Of a stretch of DNA of 60,509 nucleotides, positions 9,321-18,028 are shown piece by piece. This DNA is from Planctomycetaceae bacterium (lineage in GTDB: Bacteria > Planctomycetota > Planctomycetia > Pirellulales > UBA1268). The first letter of the stretch is position 1. Every line of letters begins with the position of its first letter. Below the pieces are notes generated by a model. That model worked only from the letters and a program-made list of their open reading frames with translations, did no database searches and had not been told where the DNA came from. Position numbers and translations under genes: made by a program. The DNA lies in NCBI GenBank assembly GCA_902629495.1, contig CACORA010000010.1, positions 1 to 60,509 of the forward strand, in the 5' to 3' direction.

Positions 9321-11801
9321 ATGAGCCCAGTAGCTTTTCTCACCCAATGTATGCTCGCTGTGACTGAATCGGTCCAATACCGCATAACAAGCAGCCTCAT
9401 TGAGAGCTTCACTGAGTGGTGGCAGATGCCAGTTTTGGTCGTGATGGTGTTTGGGCTCATTGTGTTTACATTATGGATGATTCGTCGTGATGCAGCTGAC
9501 GTATCCTGGGGCATTGCGATTCTGCTTGCTGTGCTTCGACTTGGTGCGGTGTTTGCGCTTGTCGCTGCCTATCTTGATCTAGAGAAGCGCACAGAACATG
9601 AATTTATATCACCATCGCGAGTAGCCATTCTCATTGATTCCAGCGCCAGCATGACGCTTGCTGCGAATAATTCTGATAAAAAGAGTTCTGATGAAAGTCA
9701 AAAGAGTCGAGCTGGTTGCGCAATGGATGTTCTTAATGATAAAGGGCTCTTAAGGGCGTTATCAGAAAGGCATGAAGTATCCATATGGCGTTTTGATGCA
9801 GATGCTGAGCCTCTTGCCGTGCAGCCTATGCAAAAAAAGAATGGTACAAGCATGGTTGCAAATCCCGCCACGAAGCCACCGAGTGTTGGTCTTGAGGCTG
9901 TCGATAAGAACGGTAAATCTGACTGGCGGACGCAGATAAGTCCTCGTGGCTTTGAAACGCGAATTGGAGAAGCACTTTCTCGAGTGGAGGGTGGGGAGTC
10001 TTCTAATGTGCTCTCTGGTATTATCCTACTGTCAGATGGTGCCACAAACGCAGGCATTGATCCGATGATTGCTGCCGCCCCACTGAAGAAAGCTGGCGTG
10101 CCAGTTTTTCCCATCGGTGTAGGTAGTGAGAAACTTCCGTCAAATGTACGTGTTTCCGATCTGATAGCGCCAGCTCGTGTATTTCCCGGTGATCAGTTTT
10201 CTGTCACGGGGTATTTGCAGTCGCAGGGACTTGCAGGTCAGACAGTGCGAGTCGAACTCGTAGAGTCCACAGCAGATGAAACGGATATGGATAACCAGAC
10301 AACACGTGTAATCGATTCCAAGGAATTAAGACTTGCTGGTGATGGTGATGTTCTTGCTGCTCGTTTTGATGTGCCAGGTCTCGATGCAACAGGGAGACGC
10401 TTACTGGCATTTCGTATTCAGCCGCCAGCAGGTGATCAAACGGTTTCAGACAATAAACAGACGGCTGAGATTGAAGTAGTTGATCGTGTTACGCAGGTGT
10501 TGCTTATGGCGGGAGGTCCAAGCCGAGAATATCAATTTATGCGGAACGTTCTCGATCGTGATGCAAGCTTCGCAGTCGATGTCATCCTCGGTACAGCGTC
10601 CGAGGGTGTCTCTCAAGATGCTCGGAAAATCCTCTCAACGTTTCCTGGCACAGCAGAAGCACTCGATTCGTATGATGTCATTGTTGCATTTGATTATGAC
10701 TGGAGAAAACTTGACGTTCCAGCGCAATCTCGCTTGGAGCGATGGGTGTCACGAGAATCCGGGGGCTTAGTATTTGTCGCGGGTAGCATCTTCATGAATA
10801 GCTGGATCGGGAATTCAGAGACTTCCGTGATTCGTGATCTTCATCCTGTAGAACTCAAAGAGTCTCTCTCGCTGACGATTGGAGAATCGTCAGTGCGATC
10901 TGAACCCATGCCATTATCTTTCACACGTGACGGGCAGGATGCTGAGTTTCTTTGGCTTGCAGGAAGCCGTATTGCAAGCCAGACACTATGGAATGATTTG
11001 CCGGGCGTTTTTTCTTGCTTTGATACGAGTGCCGCTAAGCCCGGTGCCACGGTGTATGCACACCCGGAAAGCCCGTTAGGAGGTCTTGTTCAGTTATCAC
11101 CAATCTTTATGGCAGGGCAGTTTTATGGTTCTGGAAGTGTTTTTTATTTGGGGAGCGGCGAACTTTGGAGATTACGTGCGATCGAGGATGCTGTGTATGA
11201 ACGGATCGTTACGCAGTTGGTGCGGCATGTTTCGCAGGGACGCCTCCTTCGTGGCTCGCGTAAACTGCGACTGCTTGTGGATCGGGATCGCTTTGCAGTC
11301 GGAGCCACTGTTGGTGTCAGGGTCGTCGCCCCTGAAAGTGATGCAATAGCAACGTGCACAGTGACAGGACCTGATGGACAGCCGCTGCAAGTTCCAATGA
11401 CTGAGGATCCTCAACGCCCTGATTCACTCAATGCTGGATTTGTTGCTTCAAAAGAGGGTGCGTGGCGGATTGATATTGATCTTAATGGTGAACGAGTTAC
11501 GAAACGAATTCAGGCGAGGCTTCCTGATCGTGAGCTGCAAAAACCCCAACTCAATAGAGGTTCTCTCGAGCAGATTGCAATTGCGACAGGTGGTTTTCCA
11601 CGATTTCTCATTGATAAGGAATGGAGTCAAGAAGACACGATGAAGTTGACGGAGAAGCTTGTTGATCGATCCAGAAAGGAATACGAAATGGGAGCCCCCG
11701 ACACACAGTTCAAGCGACGCCTCAATACGATCCTCATGAGTCTTGGGATTGGTTTGCTGTGTCTGGGGTGGATTGTCCGTCGCCTTGTCCGTCTTGCCTG
11801 A
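9321..11801 (+). CDS. Large vWA membrane protein with amidotransferase-like domain
   Basis: An 826-residue protein with two N-terminal transmembrane helices (about residues 37-55 and 63-83), a vWA domain with a MIDAS-like 'DSSASM' near residue 108 and 'ILLSDGATNAG' near 238, a beta-sandwich region, a class-I glutamine-amidotransferase-like region ('VLLMAGGPSREYQFM' near 394, 'GGLVFVAGS' near 479) without an obvious catalytic Cys, and a C-terminal transmembrane helix before 'RRLVRLA'. It resembles its upstream neighbour in architecture and may pair with it. A 13-codon reading frame at 9283-9324 (ATG to TGA) ends by overlapping this gene's ATG as ATGA and could couple translation. The function is unknown beyond membership of the MoxR module. 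Confidence 0.87.
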   Translation: MSPVAFLTQCMLAVTESVQYRITSSLIESFTEWWQMPVLVVMVFGLIVFTLWMIRRDAADVSWGIAILLAVLRLGAVFALVAAYLDLEKRTEHEFISPSRVAILIDSSASMTLAANNSDKKSSDESQKSRAGCAMDVLNDKGLLRALSERHEVSIWRFDADAEPLAVQPMQKKNGTSMVANPATKPPSVGLEAVDKNGKSDWRTQISPRGFETRIGEALSRVEGGESSNVLSGIILLSDGATNAGIDPMIAAAPLKKAGVPVFPIGVGSEKLPSNVRVSDLIAPARVFPGDQFSVTGYLQSQGLAGQTVRVELVESTADETDMDNQTTRVIDSKELRLAGDGDVLAARFDVPGLDATGRRLLAFRIQPPAGDQTVSDNKQTAEIEVVDRVTQVLLMAGGPSREYQFMRNVLDRDASFAVDVILGTASEGVSQDARKILSTFPGTAEALDSYDVIVAFDYDWRKLDVPAQSRLERWVSRESGGLVFVAGSIFMNSWIGNSETSVIRDLHPVELKESLSLTIGESSVRSEPMPLSFTRDGQDAEFLWLAGSRIASQTLWNDLPGVFSCFDTSAAKPGATVYAHPESPLGGLVQLSPIFMAGQFYGSGSVFYLGSGELWRLRAIEDAVYERIVTQLVRHVSQGRLLRGSRKLRLLVDRDRFAVGATVGVRVVAPESDAIATCTVTGPDGQPLQVPMTEDPQRPDSLNAGFVASKEGAWRIDIDLNGERVTKRIQARLPDRELQKPQLNRGSLEQIAIATGGFPRFLIDKEWSQEDTMKLTEKLVDRSRKEYEMGAPDTQFKRRLNTILMSLGIGLLCLGWIVRRLVRLA

Positions 11802-11824
11802 TAAGCCCATGTCTCAGTGCCACA

Positions 11825-14044
11825 ATGAATGATTTGCAGACAAAACAAGTAGCCGCTGATCTGTCGGTGCTTCGTGTCGCCCTAGCGCGACTCCGCCGGC
11901 AAACGAGGTTTTGGATATGGGTCGAAGGAATAAGCCTTCTCTCTTTTGTCATTGCTCTTTCGTTTTGGAGTTCGCTACTCATTGACTGGTTTCTTGAGCC
12001 ACCTTGGCAGGTGCGCGTTGTCATGTGGTTGATTGTCGGTGGCTTTGGTCTTTGGATTGTGATGACAAAGTTGTATGGAAGATTAGTAGCTTCGTTGGAT
12101 GATGCTCAACTTGCACTAATGGTAGAGCGCAGCCATCCAGATTTTCATGACAGTTTGTCAACATCTGTTGAGCTTTTTGGGAGCAAGTATGCTGATGTGA
12201 GTGATGCCTTGCTTGCTCGGACTATTCATCATGCCACAGGCCACCTTGCGAGTATTCGTTCCGCAACGATTTTTCGTCTGCGGCATCTGAAGTTCTTGTC
12301 TGCTGTTGCAATGATTGCACTCGTGACCGTTTTTGGACTGGTTATCAGTCGTCGAGATACGGCACACTTGTGGATGAGTAGAATGGTATGGCTTACGAGT
12401 GAGCCATGGCCAAGAAGAGTGCAGTTGAAAGTGAGTGGATTTACCAAAGGTGTTCGAGTTGTTGCTCGAGGGAGTGATGTGGAGGTTTTGGTTTCGGCTA
12501 CCTCACGGGATAGGCTTCCGGAAGTTGTGGATTTACGGTTGCGAGAGCAAGGGAAAACAGGTCAAGGTTGGCGTGTTGAGAGAATGGGCACGCGCGGAAG
12601 TCCGACTCACCAGGGGCAGGTGTTTGGCTATGTTCTCAAGAACGTGCGTGCATCTCTTGATCTTGAAATTAGAGGTGGTGATGCTCGGTTGAGGCCACTA
12701 CGACTTGATGTCGTGGATGGTCCAGAATTGGAATCGTTATCAATTGATGTTGTGCTTCCCGAATATCTCGGTGGTCGTACTCAGCCTGCAGCTGCTTCAC
12801 GTGTGATTCCTGCTCCAGAGGGTTCTACAGTAAAAGTCATTTGCCATTCGACAAAAGCCCTCACAGCGGCCAGCCTCGCAGTTATTGAGGATGGTGGACT
12901 TGAAAAGGTCCTTGCTCAGTTTTCGCTTGACGCAAGAGACCAAGAAGCGTTGGCGTCAGATGCATTGGATTTGCAGGTAGAGGAATTACCACGGTCAATC
13001 TCTGCTGGGCTGAACAACGTTGAAGGTGAAAAGACCGTAGCTGTTCATTTCATAGACGTACATGGGCTTACAAACCGGGAGCCCATCACCTTTGTTATTT
13101 CTGCAATACCAGATGATTCTCCGAAGTTTGATCTTCAACTGCGGGGTATTTCCACTGCCGTGACTCCCTCTGCGACGATTCCAATCACCGGTCGTATTTC
13201 AGATGATCATGGTCTGACAGAAGCCTCTATTGTGTTGGGTATAACACCTCCGGAGAAGAGAAGTTCTGGTGAGATGTTGGAGACAAACTATCCCATTCAA
13301 AGACTTCAGTCTGGTGTTTCAATGATTGAGTTTCCCAAGTCAAATCCAGAGTCGGTCTCGCTTGCAACTCTTCAGGTTATGGTTGGGAGTGCGTTGTCTC
13401 TTCGAGCGGAAGGGGTAGATAACTGTGAACTTCTAGGAGGTCCCAACCGTGCTGTAGGAGACGCATGGATGTTGGATGTCATTACTCCGGAAGCAATGCA
13501 AGCAATGCTCGAAGCTCGTGAGGTTATTCTTCGACGTCGATATGAAAGTGTGATAGCAGACCTAAGTCAGTCACGAGATCAGTTTGCCACAGAGGAGTCG
13601 ACAAGAGACAATCTTTTAGTTGCTGTTGCACGTTTGGGGGAGTCAGCTGGTCGGTCTGCCGGAGAGACTGCTGAAATTTGTGCAGCATTTTTTCAAATAA
13701 AAGAGGAACTGGAGAATAACGGTCTTCTCACCGCAGAAGTCGATAAGCGTCTCATTGAGCAGATTGCGAAACCTTTGCAAACACTTGCAGATATTCCGCT
13801 GCCAGAACTGCAGGCTCAGTGCCGAAGAACCGATGAACAAGTGGTTAATCGAGACAGGATTCTGCGAAAAGTTGATGACGTTTTGATGCAGATGCGTGCG
13901 CTTCTGGCTATGATGATGGAATTGGAATCATTCAATGAAGTTATTGATAAACTTCGTGGGGTGATTCGTTCCCAGGAAGAAATTCGTGTAGATACGATTG
14001 AGCAGCAGAAGAAACAAGCTCGTGAAGCACTGGAGGGTCTATGA
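11825..14044 (+). CDS. DUF4175-like membrane protein
   Basis: A 739-residue protein with two N-terminal transmembrane helices (about residues 37-58 and 67-85), a third helix near 160-180, a long predicted beta-rich periplasmic part that includes 'DDHGLTEASIVLG' (a phrase typical of DUF4175-type proteins), and a C-terminal coiled coil rich in Glu, Arg and Leu. The ATG at 11825 is chosen because the N-terminus then begins just before the first amphipathic helix; upstream starts would overlap the previous gene by 40 bases. Its stop overlaps the next start as ATGA. The neighbours and the fold suggest a membrane-anchored scaffold of the vWA module; no enzymatic motif is visible. Confidence 0.83.
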   Translation: MNDLQTKQVAADLSVLRVALARLRRQTRFWIWVEGISLLSFVIALSFWSSLLIDWFLEPPWQVRVVMWLIVGGFGLWIVMTKLYGRLVASLDDAQLALMVERSHPDFHDSLSTSVELFGSKYADVSDALLARTIHHATGHLASIRSATIFRLRHLKFLSAVAMIALVTVFGLVISRRDTAHLWMSRMVWLTSEPWPRRVQLKVSGFTKGVRVVARGSDVEVLVSATSRDRLPEVVDLRLREQGKTGQGWRVERMGTRGSPTHQGQVFGYVLKNVRASLDLEIRGGDARLRPLRLDVVDGPELESLSIDVVLPEYLGGRTQPAAASRVIPAPEGSTVKVICHSTKALTAASLAVIEDGGLEKVLAQFSLDARDQEALASDALDLQVEELPRSISAGLNNVEGEKTVAVHFIDVHGLTNREPITFVISAIPDDSPKFDLQLRGISTAVTPSATIPITGRISDDHGLTEASIVLGITPPEKRSSGEMLETNYPIQRLQSGVSMIEFPKSNPESVSLATLQVMVGSALSLRAEGVDNCELLGGPNRAVGDAWMLDVITPEAMQAMLEAREVILRRRYESVIADLSQSRDQFATEESTRDNLLVAVARLGESAGRSAGETAEICAAFFQIKEELENNGLLTAEVDKRLIEQIAKPLQTLADIPLPELQAQCRRTDEQVVNRDRILRKVDDVLMQMRALLAMMMELESFNEVIDKLRGVIRSQEEIRVDTIEQQKKQAREALEGL

Positions 14045-15594
14045 GTATCCAGTTTACGAAATACGTGCTCGTTACATTGGTTGTTGTTGTTGTATTGCAT
14101 TCAATATCTTTTGGCGACGAAGGTAAGCCATCATTGGCGGCTCGTGAACAGCAACTGCTGCAGCAATTTCGTGATCTCGAGCGATCCTTTCTCCGTCTTG
14201 CTGATCTTTTGTCTGGGAGTGATCCAAGGCGTGCAACGTTACTCCGCAGTGTTTTTGCCCAAGCTCGAGAAGCAGAAGTGGGCGATCGTCTTGATACGAT
14301 TGTTTCTCTCCTAGAAAAAAAACAGCTGCTCAAAGCCGGTAGCAGTCAGTCTGCTGCAATTGATCGCATGAAGGAACTTCTTTCTGTGTTGGAAGCGGGT
14401 AATTCTGACCAAAACCTCTCCAACACCAAGGAAGAGGTAAAGAAGTTCATCGCTCGAGTATCAAAGCTGATTGCAAAACAGCGGGGACTTGAAGGGAAGA
14501 CAGAGTTCGGGAGTGAAGAAGAAGGGGATCTCTCGAACCGTCAGGAAGAAATCGCCGAGGAGACACGAGATCTTGCTGGGGATGTGAGTGGTTTTGCAAA
14601 GCGAATGGAACCAGTTGAGCCAATGCGTGATGAGCAGAGCCAAGATGGCCAGAGTCAGGATGGTCAGAGTCAGGATGGTCAGAGTCAGGATGGTCAGAGT
14701 CAGGATGGCCAGAGTCAGGATGGCCAGAGTCAGGATAGCCAGAGTCAGGATGATGGTGATGACGAAGTATCTCGTGCTCGCCGTACGCGTTCACGGTTAC
14801 ATGAAGCGGAAAAGCGAATGCGTGAAGCCGAGAAACGTCTCGATGAGGCAAATCGACCAGATGCGTTAATTGATCAACAGAAAGCCTTGGAGGAATTAGA
14901 AACGGCCCGTGCTGAGTTAGAGGAAATATTACGCCAGATGCGAGAGCAGGAGGTTGAGCAACTGCTCGTACAGTTGGAGACACGCATAAGGGCAATGCTG
15001 CGAATAGAACGTGGAGTGGTGTCGGGTGTTGAATCAGTTGCAGGAGAAAAAGAAGGTAGTCGTGAGCGGCAGTTAGAGGCAGCTCGTTTGAGTCGAGAGC
15101 AGACAAAAGTCACAGTTGAAGTTACGAAAGCTTTAGTGCTCGTTCGTGATGATGGATCTGCTGTTGCTATACCCCAGGCACTGGAACAGATTCGTGATGA
15201 CTCAGTGCAAGTTTCGCGTCAGCTTTTTCGTGGTGATGTAGGGAATACTACGAAGGGGGTTCTGGGAGAAATTGTTACGGGTTTGGAGGAACTCCTTGCG
15301 GCTCTCGAGCAGGCTCAGCGCGAACAGCAGCAAGAGCAAGGGAACAATCCATCTGGTGGTCGCCCGCCTCAGCCCGGAGAGCAGCCTCTCGTCGACAAAC
15401 TCGCAGAATTAAAGATGATTCGATCTCTGCAGATGAGAATCAATTCGCGTACGCAGAGGTTTTCTCAGCTTTTGGACGAAGGTGTCGAACGTGCCGTTGA
15501 ACCAGAACTCATTCATGCGCTTGATCGATTGGCTGAACGGCAGCGTTTAATTCAGCAGGCGGCGCATGATATTGTCTCGGGGCGAACTGAATGA
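14041..15594 (+). CDS. Secreted coiled-coil protein with QSQD pentapeptide repeats
   Basis: A 517-residue protein with an N-terminal signal-type segment (about residues 5-24, ending near 'SFGDE'), then almost entirely charged helix: coiled coils at about 30-190 and 245-345, and again at 400-510. Between them are eight copies of a five-residue unit, QSQDG or close variants, at residues about 199-238, followed by an acidic 'DDGDDE'. A second low-complexity stretch with Gln/Glu and 'GGRPPQPGEQP' is near 430-450. The start forms ATGA with the upstream stop, so translation is coupled. No family is recognised. It probably acts as an extended periplasmic spacer or stalk working with the adjacent DUF4175-like protein. 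Confidence 0.8.
   Translation: MSIQFTKYVLVTLVVVVVLHSISFGDEGKPSLAAREQQLLQQFRDLERSFLRLADLLSGSDPRRATLLRSVFAQAREAEVGDRLDTIVSLLEKKQLLKAGSSQSAAIDRMKELLSVLEAGNSDQNLSNTKEEVKKFIARVSKLIAKQRGLEGKTEFGSEEEGDLSNRQEEIAEETRDLAGDVSGFAKRMEPVEPMRDEQSQDGQSQDGQSQDGQSQDGQSQDGQSQDGQSQDSQSQDDGDDEVSRARRTRSRLHEAEKRMREAEKRLDEANRPDALIDQQKALEELETARAELEEILRQMREQEVEQLLVQLETRIRAMLRIERGVVSGVESVAGEKEGSRERQLEAARLSREQTKVTVEVTKALVLVRDDGSAVAIPQALEQIRDDSVQVSRQLFRGDVGNTTKGVLGEIVTGLEELLAALEQAQREQQQEQGNNPSGGRPPQPGEQPLVDKLAELKMIRSLQMRINSRTQRFSQLLDEGVERAVEPELIHALDRLAERQRLIQQAAHDIVSGRTE
14635..14754 (+). repeat. Eight in-frame 15-bp tandem repeats
   Basis: Eight head-to-tail copies of a 15-bp unit with consensus CAGAGTCAGGATGGY, starting at 14635, 14650, 14665, 14680, 14695, 14710, 14725 and 14740. 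Units differ mainly at the last base and in the first and last copies. They encode the QSQD[G/S/D] pentapeptide. The unit length is a multiple of three, so changes in copy number would lengthen or shorten the protein without breaking it. Confidence 0.95.
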
Positions 15595-15690
15595 TCCATG
15601 ATCGCAGTATGTCGGACGCCTCATTCGGGTGTATGATATGGGTGCGTCGCGCATTTGCGCCAGTCCAGTTTTGGAGTAGAGAACAGAAAC

Positions 15691-16806
15691 GTGCGATATC
15701 ACACGCCATACCTAATCATTTATCTTGCAAGTCTGTCAGTGTGTGGGCCTTGTCTAATAGTGGCCCTCTATCGCGCCGAGTCCCGTGGTGCTGAAGTAGA
15801 CATGCGCGTTGGTGTGGACTCAGATCTTTCTCGGCAGGCGTCATGGATATTGCCAACTCGCGCTGAGATGCAACAGCGGATGGTCGAGTGGATTACCTCA
15901 CGTGAAGATACTGATCCAAGCAAGCGTGCAAAGGCTGCCGAGATCTGGAGCGGCCTTGGTGATGAGAAAGATGTTCTTGATACTGCAATTGATACATTTG
16001 CCGTGTTTGATCCACGGTGTGAAGTGATTTGTAAGATGTCTATGCAACCACATGCATCGCTACCGAAAGAGATGGAATGGCTTTTTGAACCACCTGCTCT
16101 CGAGTCAGCCTCCCCCTTATTTTTCCAAGCCACCACGATTCGTCTTTGGATTGGACGCCATATGGTTCGGCATAATCGATTTGATGAAGCCCTGATCTTT
16201 CTCGAAGGACTTTCTGTCGAATCTGCATTGGATCCTTGTGCTCTGCTCTTTCATCAGGCTGCTTGCAACTTCTGGCTTCTCGAGGTTGATGCCACAATTG
16301 AGCTTCTCGATAAACTTCTTGAACGATCCGAGGAGATTCCGCTTCGTTACGAGCAGACGGCTCGACTGATGCATGTGGACATTAAGTCTCTCGAGGATGA
16401 TTCACTTGATCATATTTCAAGACGGATGCGTGACATTACTCGGCGCCTTGATCTTGGTCATGCGGGCCCCAAAACTCGGACGGTTCAAGACGGAGTCGTG
16501 GAGTCTCTTGATAAGTTAATAAAGGAAATAGAAGATCAGCAGCAACAAGCTCAAGCATCGAGCGGTGCAGGTGGAGCAGGTGGTAGTGGTAACGGTACGC
16601 CGATGGAAGATAGTCGTATTGCCGAGGGTAAAGGGAGCGGGGAAGTTCAGAGCAAGGATATTGGCAATGGGGATGGTTGGGGAAACCTGCCTCCTCGTGA
16701 ACGGGAAGAGGCTTTGCAGCAGATTGGACGGGAGTTTCCGTCCCATTATCGGGAGGCGATTGAACAGTACTTCAAGCGGCTTGCCTCTGGTGTGAGTGAT
16801 CAATAA
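15691..16806 (+). CDS. Membrane-anchored protein of unknown function, helical
   Basis: About 371 residues. An N-terminal hydrophobic segment ('YLIIYLASLSVCGPCLIVALY') is a likely signal anchor. The rest is mainly alpha-helical and TPR-like ('ALIFLEGLSVESALDPCAL', 'FWLLEVDATIELLDKLLE'), then a Gly/Ser-rich linker near residue 300 and a conserved-looking C-terminus, 'WGNLPPREREEALQQIGREFP'. That last phrase resembles the tails of planctomycete proteins that sit next to DUF4175 genes. The start is uncertain: GTG at 15691 has GGAG 14 bases upstream, a TTG at 15655 is also open, and the first ATG comes after the membrane segment. It is in line with the MoxR-module genes, 96 bp after the previous one. 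Confidence 0.75.
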   Translation: MRYHTPYLIIYLASLSVCGPCLIVALYRAESRGAEVDMRVGVDSDLSRQASWILPTRAEMQQRMVEWITSREDTDPSKRAKAAEIWSGLGDEKDVLDTAIDTFAVFDPRCEVICKMSMQPHASLPKEMEWLFEPPALESASPLFFQATTIRLWIGRHMVRHNRFDEALIFLEGLSVESALDPCALLFHQAACNFWLLEVDATIELLDKLLERSEEIPLRYEQTARLMHVDIKSLEDDSLDHISRRMRDITRRLDLGHAGPKTRTVQDGVVESLDKLIKEIEDQQQQAQASSGAGGAGGSGNGTPMEDSRIAEGKGSGEVQSKDIGNGDGWGNLPPREREEALQQIGREFPSHYREAIEQYFKRLASGVSDQ

Positions 16807-16825
16807 CGGTTTGAGATTCTCAAGG

Positions 16826-18022
16826 ATGTATTCACTTTTCATTATGCGGCTCGGTCTGAAGAAAGCCAGTTTGCTGGTGCTCATTCTTTCTTGGATCGGC
16901 AGTCTGCAGGCGGAGCAGACGTTAGCACCGAATGTACGAGTTGAGATGGCTGCCGGTGCTGTTATCAATGGACGACTTGTTTCAATCACGAAAGATACTG
17001 TTTGTGTCGATGCAGATTCGGGTGTCAAGGAACTTGATACAAGCATTATTCGAACCGTTGCGTGTAATGATGATCTTGGCAAGCCGCAAGAAAAACTCAT
17101 TGTTGTTGGTACAAATGGCATGAGGCTTTTCGGTGCACGGGTGTTGGTTCAGGGAGACACAGTCTCTCTTGACCAGGTTGGAGGTGTGCTCACTCTTCCT
17201 GTCAAAAGAGTCAGGCTGATCGATTGGATGCGTCTCGGTAAACCTACTCGCGCCGAGAGTGATCCAGAATGGCTTCAGGACCTGCCCTCGGACCTAGGCT
17301 CTGATATTGTTATGATTTCAAAGGGAGACGAATTGCAAAGTGTCGCGTGTGCTATTCGAGATATCTCAGCGGATGCTGTCCGCGTAAGCCTCGATGGAGA
17401 CGTCATTCCGGTAAAAAAGGATCGTGTTACTGGTGTGTTGTGGCTCCGGGAGCCAATGGAACCCGGAGGTATTATTGTTGAAGTCCTCGGAGGTGTATTG
17501 TCTGCGAGCGATCTTGAATGGACGCCCGATGCGCTCATTGTAGATAAAGAAATCCGAATCCCTGCAGCTAATCTGAAGAGTATTGATTATGCATCTGGCA
17601 GAATGACTTTTTTGTCTGTCTTGCCAGTAGAGCGGATCTCAGCAGAGCCATTCTTTGGAAGTCTTAACAAGGTTGATAGCCTTGCCAAAGCCTTTCGGCC
17701 TCGAGTGTTGGATTCTGGCCGGGATCTCATGGTTCGGCCTCGTACCGAAGCTGTCTGGAAGGTGCCAGTCGGAAGTCGGGTGTTTACTTCGGCTATAGCA
17801 CCGGGTTCTCTTGTCGGGGGTGGACGCGTCGTGATATCAGTTGATGGGAACGAAGTTTTTCGTGCAACCATTGGAGATACTTCGTCGGAAGTGAATAAGG
17901 AAGTATCCGTTGGAGAAATCCCTGTCAGTGGTGCGCGCCGATTGTCAGTCGTGGTGGATTATGGTGACTCTGGTCCAGTTGGGGGCGTTGTTATATTGAA
18001 AGCTCCTGTCTTTATGAAGTAG
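16826..18022 (+). CDS. Secreted protein with C-terminal NPCBM-like domain
   Basis: About 398 residues. The N-terminus has a signal peptide ('LLVLILSWIGSLQAEQ'). The first 260 residues are beta-rich and hold repeated SH3-like elements such as 'VEMAAGAVINGRLVSITKD' and 'SKGDELQSVACAIRDISAD'. The last 130 residues look like a novel putative carbohydrate-binding module (NPCBM/NEW2): 'VPVGSRVFTSAIAP', 'VVISVDGNEVFRATIGD' and 'ARRLSVVVDYGDSGPVGG'. This family folds as a galactose-binding-like jelly roll. The ATG at 16826 is preferred over an earlier GTG that overlaps the previous gene; an ATG at 16844 is also possible. Six bases separate it from the protease gene downstream. It is probably a cell-surface or periplasmic binding protein. 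Confidence 0.8.
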   Translation: MYSLFIMRLGLKKASLLVLILSWIGSLQAEQTLAPNVRVEMAAGAVINGRLVSITKDTVCVDADSGVKELDTSIIRTVACNDDLGKPQEKLIVVGTNGMRLFGARVLVQGDTVSLDQVGGVLTLPVKRVRLIDWMRLGKPTRAESDPEWLQDLPSDLGSDIVMISKGDELQSVACAIRDISADAVRVSLDGDVIPVKKDRVTGVLWLREPMEPGGIIVEVLGGVLSASDLEWTPDALIVDKEIRIPAANLKSIDYASGRMTFLSVLPVERISAEPFFGSLNKVDSLAKAFRPRVLDSGRDLMVRPRTEAVWKVPVGSRVFTSAIAPGSLVGGGRVVISVDGNEVFRATIGDTSSEVNKEVSVGEIPVSGARRLSVVVDYGDSGPVGGVVILKAPVFMK

Positions 18023-18028
18023 TGTCGC

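Noticed and set aside
14635..14754. Possible CRISPR array
   Set aside because: Units are contiguous, 15 bp long and coding, without spacers or cas genes.
14447..15106. A 219-codon minus-strand frame with His-Pro-Asp-Ser repeats
   Set aside because: The repeats are just the antisense of the QSQDG array; no start signal and no family.
16516..17121. A 201-codon minus-strand frame
   Set aside because: Overlaps two plus-strand genes with signal peptide and domain evidence; composition is that of an antisense frame.
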